Positions 33,801-45,800 of a stretch of DNA of 64,000 bases are shown here, piece after piece. The DNA comes from Imbricaverruca yamaguchii (Eukaryota; Arthropoda; Thecostraca; Neoverrucidae), in NCBI GenBank assembly GCA_034440575.1, contig JAOTOL010001175.1:124001-188000 (forward strand), read 5' to 3'. A program made the position numbers and the translations under genes. The notes below the pieces were generated by a model. That model was not told where the DNA came from and made no database searches. It saw only the letters and a program-made list of their open reading frames with translations. The number at the start of each line of letters is the position of its first letter. The first letter of the stretch is position 1.

Positions 33801-36800
33801 AAGATATTTCTTTCATATTCCGAAATCTACGGAATATGAAAGAAAACTGGACACCCTACGGACTACGGAATATGACCACAAAGGACTGAGATACAAATTT
33901 GGCGCTGTGGTTAAATTAGCGAAGGATGAGGTTGTAAGCCAACTTCGTGAGCAATGGAAATGATAAAATGATAAGAAAAGTAAGCGAAGTGATGTCAACC
34001 AAGTTTATCAATGCATACCTGACACTCCTGACCAGCTCAAACCGCGCACCTAAAAAATATGAATAACACACCCCACGAGTAGGACGTTCGTGCTTTGCCG
34101 ACTATTGGGATGTGGGTTCCCGAATATGCAATGGTGTAATGAAAATTATACTAAAACAGTCCGTATAAAATAGTTGTATTCTCACCACGAACAGCTATTT
34201 TGCATGAAAACCGAGAAAATTGATTGAAACCAATTCCTATTAATATTAAAAGTTCCTCGACGTACTTGCTCAGTTCATATCTGGAATGTTTAGTTGAAGC
34301 AAGGATCGACTTGGAAGGATCCAGAGTGGCCAGATGGGAGAGCAAATTGCCCCTGTAAAACCGACTAATGGTCGGTTTTATTATTGCTGTTAAATAAAGC
34401 TGGTCAGATTCGATTACCCCAGCGCTAGAAGTACAGCTGATCGCCGGGCCGGCAAACAGATGGTCGGAGTAAGGTTGGAACAAGTATCACGGACCTTTCA
34501 CTGACACTGATGAACCCCAAATGCAGTTATATTTCAAGGCGCATATTTATGTTCGCACACATTTGCAAAAAATTATTTGACAGTCATGCATAAGTGCACA
34601 ACTGGCATTGGTTTCCTGGTGTAATCGCTTCGGAGAACTTGCTTGCTCCAGGGCCGCTTTTAGGAAATGTGAAGTGATTTTTGTTTGTATTAATGGGCTC
34701 ATCGTGTCTAAAAAGTTGTCACTAAGAAAATGACCTTCAGTTGTGCATTCAAAGCACCTTAATGTCCAAACGAGGCTTGAAGGATTTGCTCTGGCAATAC
34801 CAAGTACCCCCAGATTTGCCAACTAGGGATTTCTGGTACTTCTTGGCGAGCACTCCAGCACAAGTATCTAAAAACATATCTAAATAGATATTGATTACTC
34901 TAAATATATCATATATGTGAATAAATATTGATAAGTATTGAACCAATATTGAATAAATATTGAATTAATTATGGAGTGTATTTACACAAATATAGCATCT
35001 TTTCATATGTCGTGAAACGCCGCCAGTTGTGCGGAGACGTTTTTAGCGCAACACCGACGAACATGTGCGGTACGGTTTGTACTGCCTTTCGAAGATGATT
35101 TGTGGCGTTGACTGGTCGGCGTGCAGGGATCGCTGAAACTGCTAGTTGTTTTTATGAATGGACTTTGATTTATAGCACTCGACCAAACAATATTGTTATT
35201 TGTCTTCCCTTCTGGAGTACAAAATATTTCATTTAGTCTAGTCACAATCCTGGAGTACATAATGCATTGGTATGCATTACGCCAACAGACATCAGTTTTT
35301 CGAGCACTGGCTATATGTACATATATAATGTTTGTATGGTACATACAGCATGAAATGCTAACATATACTTTTAATTCCATTAAAGCAAGGCTACCCACTT
35401 ATGGACAATTCATTTTTGTAGTGCAACACAATTTTGCACATGGCTTAGTTTGTCAAGATGTTTATGCATACACAAATGCTAAAATTGGTGTTCAGCCTTA
35501 CTAAAACAAGGTTAATTGTCAACAATTGCATAGCTATTTTTGGAATCCAGCAAAAAATTTCGTACTCCAGCTAAACATTTTGTACTCCACTACTAAGAAG
35601 ACAAAATTAAATCCTACACAGCTGTTGAGTTCTATGTGGTTGGTGGTGCAAGGAGGTTTGGTTGTTGCTTAAGTTTGTCATCTGGAATATTTTCATCTCT
35701 GAAAAACAATTATCTGCCTTTTTAGCTAAGAAAAACAATGGCTCTGCCTGACATTTCCTACAAGCATATTGTTTTTTTTTATTGAATACCCACTGTTCAA
35801 TAGAAAGTGCAAAAAGGGAATTTTGCATGCAGTAAACAAAACTAAAGCTACACTCTCTGATTTGGATTGCAAGACACTTCCATATTGAGGATTCCAAAGG
35901 ATATATCCAGTCTTAATTAGGAGCCAGTCTCATGGCCTCAGCGCTCAGCCTCAACTCTGATGAAGCCCTGGTGGATCAATAGTTACAGTTACATTTGGTG
36001 ATAAAACCATGTAGCATCAATGGGTGTGCCATGTTTGATAACACCTGACTGTCTTCGTTTTTGCAGCCTGCAGTACCTGAAGAATATCACACCTGCAGTG
36101 GACCAGAGTCTCCTGGGTGCTGTGGGTACCTCAGAAGGTAATCATACATCAAAATCGGCATGTATGTTGCTTATATAAATGTTGAAATAAAGCATGCGTC
36201 TACCATCAAAATATATTGTGATGGAAGAAGTGATTGTTGGCATTCTTGGAAATGCAATGTTGTGTTATGAGATAAATGATGATTCATAGAACAATATCTT
36301 AGTTTGCACTTTTTACCTTGTAATTTCCGTACACCTGTGCCTGATTCAGTAATGTTTGACATTTCTTTTTGTGTTCACAAGTCAGATTCCAATGCTTTGT
36401 ATTGTGTGACCACATGCCTTTCCCTGTGCTGGCTAACTTGTAGAGCTCAAGCTTGTTGAGGCCCACAGAGGGGCACTTAGTCTGACCTGACATAGCCTGT
36501 GTATTGTATGGCATACACACCATCCCTGTCTCTCTCTCACTATGCCAGTTTGTATTGTCTGGATTGACAGCCTGCATATTATGTGGCATGGATGCAAGTC
36601 TGTACCTGTACTGGTTCAAGTTGTCTCAACTGACAGCATATGTATTGTGTGGCAACGATGTATGCCTGTACCTGTACCAGTTCATGTTGTCTGGACTGAC
36701 AGTCCGTTAATTGTGCGGTATAAATATGTATATCCCTGTTGTTATACCAGTTGGTATTGTTTTGACTGACTGCCCATGTATTGTGTGACAGATGTAGATC

Positions 36801-39800
36801 TATACCTGTATCGGCTCTTATTGTTCAGACTGACAGCCGGTGTATTGTGTGGCAGATATATGAGTTTACTCCTATCACTATGCTGGTTCCTATTATCCGG
36901 ACTGACAGCCCATGCATTGTGTGGCAGATGTGTAAGTATACCTCTGTACCAGCTCACATTGTTTGAACTTACAGCCTGTGCATTGTGTAGCAGAGATATA
37001 AGTATATCCGTGTACTGGATCGTATTATCCGTGCTGATACAATCTATTCGTTGTCTGGTCATATAGGAGTATACCCATATGCAGCATTATGAAACCATAC
37101 TGTGCAGTGTCCTGAAAATCGTAAATGCAATTGGAAACTAGAAAGTGCATTTTGACCCCTGTGGTTTATGCTTTAACTTCATGAGTTCACATGCAATTTC
37201 ATTGCATCTTGTGGTTGGTACTTACAGTAACACACACATTTTACCGCACCCAATTTGACAATGCTCGACTAATACTCTATAGTCTTCCAACAGGCGTCAT
37301 TCTCCACATTTCAATGCCATCTAACTTGTGCCATTGTCCAGTTAAAAAAAAAGGTTTTGCTTGATGCCCCCATTGCCGCCCAGGTAGCTCAGTTGGTTAG
37401 AGCGCTGGCCTGCACTGGTCTCCCCTGTCTTGGCAAGGAAGGGTTCGAGTCGCTTCGCGCGCTCGCATTTAGCCCTCGACCGGGAGTGTCAGTTGGCAGC
37501 TGGCCCGATATGGCCGGGGACCAGCTACCGGGCGGCCGTGTCGGTGCATTGACAGCACGTTGAACTTTCGATAAAAATTTTGCCGTTGAATAGGAATTCG
37601 TGGATCGGGTGGTCGGGCCAGGGTTCACGCAACAAGCTCTGCTTAGCAATGCAACCATGGTTCCTAAAGTCACCCAACAACGACTCAGATAAAATTTATT
37701 TATAAAAAAGAGAATTGAGTTTCAGAGCACTGTCCCTGTACCATCTGGTTCCGGCCGTGGCCGACCCTTGTATTGTTTCGCCAGATATCGGCATATCTTT
37801 GTACCATTTCGTTCAGGCCATGGCTGACAACCCATGTATTATCACCAGATGCCAACATATCCTTGTACCAGGCCATCCTGGCCACTTCTGACATAATTTG
37901 TGTATTGTGTTGCCAGATGTCAACATATTCCCATACCAGGTCCTCCTGGCCACTTCTGACATAATCTGTGTATTGTGTTCCCAGATGTCAACATATTCCC
38001 ATACCAGGTCCTCCTGGCCACTTCTAACATAATCTGTTTATCATGTTGCCAGATGTCAACATATTTCCATACCAGGTCCTCGTGGCCACTTCTGATATAA
38101 TCTGTGTATTGTGTTGCCAGATGTCAACATATTCCCATACCAGGTCCTCCTGGCCACTTCTGATATAATATGTGTATTGTGTTGCCAGATGACAGCATAT
38201 TCCCATACCAGGTCCTCCTGGCCACTTCTGACATAATCTGTGTTTTGTGTTGCCAGATGTCAACATATTCCTGTACAAGGTCCTCCTGGCCACTTCTGAC
38301 ATAATCTGTGTATTGTGTTGCCAGACGTCAACATATTCCCATACCAGGTCCTCCTGGCCACTTCTGATATAATCTGTGTATTGTGTCGCCAGATGTCAGC
38401 ATATTCCCATACCAGGTCCTCCTGGCCACTTCTGATATAATCTGTGTATTGTGTCGCCAGATGTCAGCATATTCCCATACCAGGTCCTCCTGGCCACTTC
38501 TGACATAATCTGTGTATTGTGTTGCCAGATGTCAGCATATTCCCGTACAAGGTCCTCCTGGCCACTTCTGACTTAATATGTGTATTGTGTCGCCAGATGT
38601 CAGCATGTCGCTGCACCGGCTCATTCTGGCCGGAGCAGATGGCACCATCAAGAAGGAGAGCGTCTCGAAAACGCTAGCGGAGGCTGCGGTGAGCACCACG
38701 TCATCATCCTACTTTGGAACGTTCTGGATTGGTCGCCAGCTGTCGTAGCCTCCATGTTTGTTGACTGGCGGGACATTTTGTGCCTAGTGGAACTTGATGT
38801 TAGACCAAACTGGGCACTTTTGGAAAGTAAATGAGCTAAGCAATATGGTGATTCATGGCTTATGTATATCTTAGCTAAGAACTACGAGTAAAAGCACGCA
38901 GTTCTTGGCCAACCGGCATGCAAGCTGGCATTACATTGCCAACTGGCACAGTCAATACGTCCCTAAACCCCAACAACGAACCGATATTTCCAACAAACTG
39001 TCTTTGAGCTTCAGTATATGGGAAAATAAGTAATGCTCCTTTTAGACAGTTGCCTTGATTTGTGTCCTCGTGAAGTCTGCCAGGTTACAGAGTCAGGTCA
39101 CTGGTGGCTCATATGCGTGACAAATATAAAGCAAGCATTGCTGCTGAGATGTTCAGCTCTTTGGATGCTGCAGCACCCGCAACCCCCTCCCCATACATTT
39201 TGGGCCCTAATTTGATGCACTTTGAGCAGCCCTTTATTTTTTTTTCAGGTAGTAAACTTTCCCGTCCATTTCCCCCCTTAAAGTTTCATCCGTGAAGTCG
39301 ACGGACCGTCGGTCAGAATGTGCCTGTCTACTCGGGAATACGCAACGACACAGGGTATTTGTGGATTGGTTTGGCTCGTTTTTTTTGTGAGTGCAATTAT
39401 TTGTCATACATTCAGTGGTTGCCATCTCCGATTTTGTTGAGCCTATATTTGGCTTTGATATTCCTGGATCCTAGCAAATGCAAAATCGTGGATGCATATC
39501 TGTAATTATTTAGGAACAAATGGATGTTCCCGTAATGCACTTGTGTCACCTGCAGCTGCAATGGTGTTCCCCAGCTGTCCGTGGAATTATGTGAACATGG
39601 GCTACAATCGTGTTCCCTAACTGTCCTGTGGGATGGACAAGTCTCACAGAATGGATTTTTGGTTGCGAAAAAAATGGTAGTAATACTTTATGAACAAAAC
39701 TTAAAGGGTTTTGTCACAGGGGAAGCATTTACAGCACAATCAAATAATTTCACTTAGGAGTTGCCATCGGTTTAATAACCTCGTCACAATGACGTCACAT

Positions 39801-42800
39801 ATGTCATGGTCTTGAAGTGGCTGAGCCTGAAGCACACAGGGAATCACAGGGAATACATTGGATTGTTCCATGCTAAGTTCTTTTCAACGGACTCTCGTCA
39901 TGAATACTAAGGCGAGGGCTTGTGATACTGAAATGTATCAGTTTTGACTAAAATATAAAGCTTGGAAAGGTAGGTCATCTATTATGGTGGTAATATGGAA
40001 ACTAACATTCTTGTTTGAAATCCGGCGCAGGGTGGTGCGCACAAACAGCAACAGCTTGTACCATGTAAAATGAGTAAAGTATTAGAAGATGGTGACATGA
40101 ATTATGTGTGGCTTACCATAGCTTGCCTTCAATATTGCACATCTTACATTACATGATTGGTAAAATATACGGCCAATTACATAAGGATGCAATTGAAATA
40201 TACATATGTATTGTGATAGTCAGGCAAATGCCATAGCATATCTTCAAGCAGTAGTGTGATGGAATGGTGTGGGTCAAGTTCCTGCTTCAGTTGCTGCAAT
40301 GTATCGATGATGTCCATGGATATGTTGCAAAAGGGGATTGCTACCAAATTACAAATCGCAGGGATGATTTTGCTCTACAGTATGGATTTTGGATAGGGTA
40401 CACATGTTTTGAGGTTGATTATTTCATGGAATGTCAGGCATATTGTGAACTTTTAATTAGCTTGCCTGCAGGGGTATGTACATTGCACATGTGTAGCAGT
40501 TCATGGAATCAATTGTCAGTCAGTATCGGCAGACATGATCAGCTACCTGCAGGTGTATTCACAACTGTAGCACCACACAAACAGAAGATGTATTGTGTTG
40601 ACGTAAGCTACCATTTTGTTCCCTAATTGCCCTGTGAAATTATGTCTACATAAGCTACAGTGGCATTCCCTAACCGTCATGTGGAATTGTGTCAACAACA
40701 GCTACAATGGTGTTCACTAACCTTCCTGTGGAATTGTCATCATAGGCTACAATTGTGTTCCACAACTTCCCTGTGCAATTGTGTCAACAGAGGCTACAAT
40801 TGTGTTCCCCAGCTGTTCTTTGCAATTGTGTCAACATAGGTTGTGATGATGTTCTCTAGGAATTGTGTTGACATATGCTACAATGGTGTTCCCTAACTGT
40901 CATGTGGAATGGTGTCAACATCAGCTACAATGCTGCTGATGTTGACTACTGACTGTCCTGTGGAATTGTGTCAACATAGGTTACGATGGCATTTCCTAAC
41001 TATCCTGTGGAATTGTGTCGACATAAGCTACACTAATACCTTTCAACTGTTTTGCTGAATTTGTGTCCTCAGAGTATTCACCCGGATCTCCCAGGACATG
41101 TAATTGATCTCTTTGGCATGCTGGAAGTGGAAATCGGAGCCACCGACGATACCAAGAGCAAGGAGCGCCTCTACTGGATTATCAAATCTGTGGAACCTGT
41201 AAGCCTGATTCGTTTGTAGCCTACGAAAGAGCAAAGCAACGCTGTCATCAATTGCCTTTTATGATGTGTGGCGTATGCATGTGACATTACGGTGGATGCG
41301 TTAGGCATAGAAGCTTGAATACCCACGGCAAACAACATTGGCAGTGTGGCAAATGGTACCACACATGCCAGCTGAGTACCCCCGGGTCGAGTAAGGGATT
41401 GGGTAAATGCTCAACATCATCCCACCCACAATTCCCATGTGCTCCCCTCTTCTCCCGTGCCTTGTCGGAAGTGCTGGGCCATTCTGGAACCCAACTTCCG
41501 GGGACGAATGGGCACAGTCATTCTTGTGTGATGTGATCTGGCCAGTCAAGTTACCTCGACTTGTCGCCACACGGCTCGCCGGTCACGTAGGTCAACAGAC
41601 CAATCGGGTGGTGCGTGCAAGAAGGGATTATTCGGCTACTTTTGTTATCCGGAGCACGCGTCAAGTAATGCCGGGGATTTACCATCCTGCCTCCCCACAC
41701 AGCAAAGCAACTAAATTGGGATTACTGTTTGCTTTGACTCTGGAAATGCTGTTTGAAGTGTGTTTTTCCCTGAACGGTACGATTCTGCTGAGCTTAGAAT
41801 GCCGACATGGACTGTGTGAAGTGCAATGTTGTAATTGAGGTGCAAACTCGTCTGCTCGTTGGTAACGGTCGCCATGATCCTGGCAGGCCGTCTCCAATCA
41901 GCTGCTGCGCGAACGCATGGAGGTGGAGAGCTTTCCACACATTGGTATCGTCAAAAATCCGAAGGCCTTCAACTCAAAGTTCATCAAGCTCAAGACGAAG
42001 CTCTAGTAAGATCGATGGATGGGTGTTTATCGTTGTATTATGGCCTTGTTTTATTTATTTTTTACGTCGCCGATACAAGGAATTCGTTTGCACAGTCCTG
42101 CATTATTGGTATGTGAATGGCACCGCTCATAGTTTTTCCAGTCACTTGCCCACCACAAATAACGAACACAGTCGAGGTTCGGTGTTCTGCCAGTGTTGGT
42201 TGGTTGGTTATTGGAGTTCAGGGGCGCATCGACTGCATCGGTCATGCAGCGCCCACTGCCAGTGTTTAAAGTGGTATGGGCAGGCCCCACGGGCTTAGGT
42301 AGGATATATAGGTTCTATCTCCATAGGTAGATAGGACCCATATCCAGTTCTGTATGTTGGTAGGGCCGGGCGCATAGTTTACAGACATGAACGGACGTGA
42401 TTTCCATCTTTTACTACTGTATTTTTCGTTAGTTGAATATCACAATGCATACAAATCAAGCCAATTTACCCACAAAAAACCGCAATTATTTAGAATCGAT
42501 ATTTAACATCAACAGATAATTCCCTATATTAGACTCACTGATCACTACCATAACTAATAAAGCAGGTGGGCATGCTCAATAAGTAGCATTCACAGTTGTA
42601 GCTATGTCTGAGGGTAATGTTATGTTCACATATGTGCTTATACAGCCTCCACCTGAATAGGCTGATGGGTCCTATCTACCTATGCATACCTACACGACCC
42701 CTGGATGTTGTCCAGTAAAAGTACAGTCAATGAAGTCAATGAACCATCGTAAATTAAGCTTTTTTGAACAGCCCCTTTTCACAGCGACAATTTGCTCCCA

Positions 42801-45800
42801 TCGAGATCGTAACTACCTCGAGCTCGTGGAGGTGTGTGGAGATTCTACAGATTTGTGTAACCTGATCAATAGTTGGTGTGTTTGAACATTTTTGTATTCT
42901 GACTTCCACAGTGCCACTGAAGACGATGCATTTATACTGTTAACAAAATTGCGATTGTTTCTTTCTTATCATTTATGCTGATCATTGCGCCAGGTCTGCT
43001 CACTTCATCTTGCTGCCGAGCCTTCAAAACCTGGGAACAAAATTCCACCACAAACCCGGCTAAGGTGGTGTTCCGATGATGATCAATCAAATTTGTTCGC
43101 GTCCAAGACCGCGCCACGTGATTACGTCACGCATAGATCCTGCACGTCAAAAGTTTCATTCACAACAAAACATGCTAAACGAGATACCTGGGCTTGGATG
43201 AGCCTACCTGAGAATCAGAACATTGACTGATGATATGGGAGGACCTTGGCTGAAGATGTGGTGGGACCTTGACTGAGCTTAGTTGAAAACGTAATCGTAT
43301 ATGATTCAAATTGGCGGCGGGTGCGTGTTGTGGTGGGTGATGGGTGGTTGACACCATTCCCTGCCCGTCAGCTACAAACAGCGCAAGTTTAACCTATTCC
43401 GCGAGGAGAGCGAGGGCTACGCCAAGCTGATGGTGGAGCTGAACCAAGACCAGCCGGGGCAGACGCCTGAGCAGATGCTCGAGACCATCAAGTCCATCAT
43501 CGGTGAGAGGGCAGACCGAGGCCGCAACAGCCGGAAGGACATGCTCTTGTAGTCTGCCATAATTTTCTTTAAGATAGAACCCTTTCGAGTCTAGACCGCC
43601 GGTGTATTCTGTGATGCTCGTTTGTCAACGTTGTCAGTTTTGCGTAGCTCCTGCATTGCCGCTATCTGGATTGCAGTGTTCTAGGATATTTGTAGGTGGA
43701 CGTCAGAGTACATACGAAGACAGCCAAGCTAGAACGCACTGTTGTCTCACGTTTGATTCACACCCGGTACGTGTACGAGTGATGGAGCTCCAACGAGGCT
43801 GCCGATCATTGACGCTAGGCTTTTGAGCATGGCTGGCTGGAGTCATGATCGGTCGCGCTGGTGGTGCGGTCCGACATGTGACGTGGCCTGCCGGTGGTGT
43901 AGTCTGGCCGGTAGCGAAATGCCCTGCCAGTGGTGACATGTCCTGCCGGTGGTATAATCTGGCCGATATTGGTGTGTCGTGCCGGTAGTGTAGTCTGGCC
44001 GGTGGTGAAGTGCCCTTCCACTGGTGACATGTCCTATAGGTGGTGTAGTCTGTCCAGTGGTTAAATGTTCTGCCGGTGGTATAGTCTGGCCGGTATTGGT
44101 GTGTCCTGTTGGTGTAGTCTGGCCGGGCTAACATGACCTGCTGGAGTGGACCAGTCGGCTTATCTGTCGGATTCCCCATGGCATCCAGTCGGGTGCCTTC
44201 TATCGTATCATGAAGAGCCACACACATGGGTCACATCACTGCTGCCGGCTGGCCCCACGACTCTGCAACGGTGCGTGTCCCCCCCCCCGCACCCCAGCGG
44301 TATGACCTGCCCTTCCGCCGCCGGCAGGCTGCTTCAACTTGGACCCGAATCGTGTGCTGGACCTGCTGCTGTCTGCCCTTGAGGCGCGGCCGGAGCGGCA
44401 TCGGTTCGTGGCGCCGCTGTTGCGGCTCTACATGCCGGCCACGGACACCATCAGCGAGATGGTAGGCGCCCGCTACAGCTTCCACCGGCGCAGCCCCGGC
44501 CAGGACGAGGCGGACGTGGTCACACCGCGCTCGCTGCACCTGATGACCGCGCTGCTGTTGCGCCACCAGCTGGTCGGCCTGCACGATGTGTGGCCCTGGG
44601 TAGGTAATGTGCGCGCCTCGGCCGTCGCGCTCCGGTGTCACAGCTGGCCCGCGTGCGTCCCGTCCGGTCCTGGGGGCGTCCCGTCCGGTCCTGGGGCGTC
44701 GCGTCTTGTCTTGGGGGCGTCTCGTCCGGTCCTGGGGCGTCCCGTTCGGTCCTGGGGGCGTCCCGTCCGGTCCTGGGGGCGTCTCGTCCGGTCCTGGGGC
44801 GTCGCGTCCGGTCCTGGGGGCGTCCCGTCCGGTCCTGGGGGCGTCCCGTTCGGTCCTGGGGGCGTCCCGTCCGGTCCTGGGGGCGTCCCGTCCGGTCCTG
44901 GGGGCGTCCCGTCCGGTCCTGGAGGCGTCCCGTTCGGTCTTGGGGGCGTCCCGTCCGGTCCTGGGGGCGTCCCGTCCGGTCCTGGGGCGTCGCGTCCAGT
45001 CCTGGGGGCGTCCCGTCCCGCCTCGGGCACGTGAAGCCCGTTCGTTGAGAACTCGAGTTAGAGCCTAACTCCTGAGTACGTCACTTTCAGTCTAGGGTGC
45101 GTTGGCTCTTCCGGGGTGTCGCGTTCCACCTTGGGACACGTCATGTGGTATCTGGCCGGACCGACCTCGGTTCAACGTGAATACTATAGTTCTGGCCTAT
45201 AATAAGCTGGCGACCTTGGCAGTCACGAGCGCCTAAACTCGAATTAATCATCATTGCTAAGCTGACCTATAATTCAGCTGGGCTATCCAATTTATAATTA
45301 CCTTGACAAACAGGGGCCTTTGACATTGATCGTTGTAACTTCAAGCGTTCCTGCTGCGAATGTGCTGTTTGGAAGTCTTTGTAAACTATACCTGATGTAA
45401 ATTAAAGATCAAATTGGATATTTATACCACTAATTAACTACCACTAATTAAGTACCACTAATTAATTACCACTAATTAATTACACTTTTATACCACTAAT
45501 GTCGTGCCATTTTCTACCACTTGGATTTTCAGTCAGCTGGCTTCAGCAGGAAGCAGGTTAAATCATCAGCATATATGGGCGCAAAATAACCCTGCTAGTC
45601 GACGCGCCTCTAAACTCCAATTCATCATCACCACCAGCATGGACTAATGCCAGCAGGCTGCTGCAAGCTATGTGTGATATGAGCTATGCAAACTATATGG
45701 CATACTCTGATGGCACAGCCACTGCTGTGGCCTCACCATTTGCCAAGGGACTCATGAATAACGGCAGAGCACATTGGCCAGGGTATGATGATGATGCTGA

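Noticed and set aside
32168..34483. Recurring ~100-residue frames in hAT-B copies that could be a transposase piece
   Set aside because: The frames are similar because the copies are homologous, but they lack hAT catalytic or dimerisation motifs and are broken by stops elsewhere.
36499..38596. Possible CRISPR-like or centromeric array
   Set aside because: Units are head-to-tail without spacers, in an intron, and match the splice site of the next exon.
38597..38610. Alternative exon 3 acceptor at 38603
   Set aside because: It would put the exon out of frame with exon 2 and lose the conserved helix.
43703..44227. 174-residue minus-strand frame rich in Thr, His and Arg
   Set aside because: Produced by the intron 6 minisatellite.
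44339..45068. Long Gly/Pro/Ser-rich open frames on both strands after exon 7
   Set aside because: Frame openness comes from the 20/21-bp minisatellite. Only 44328-44599 is THOC2 coding.
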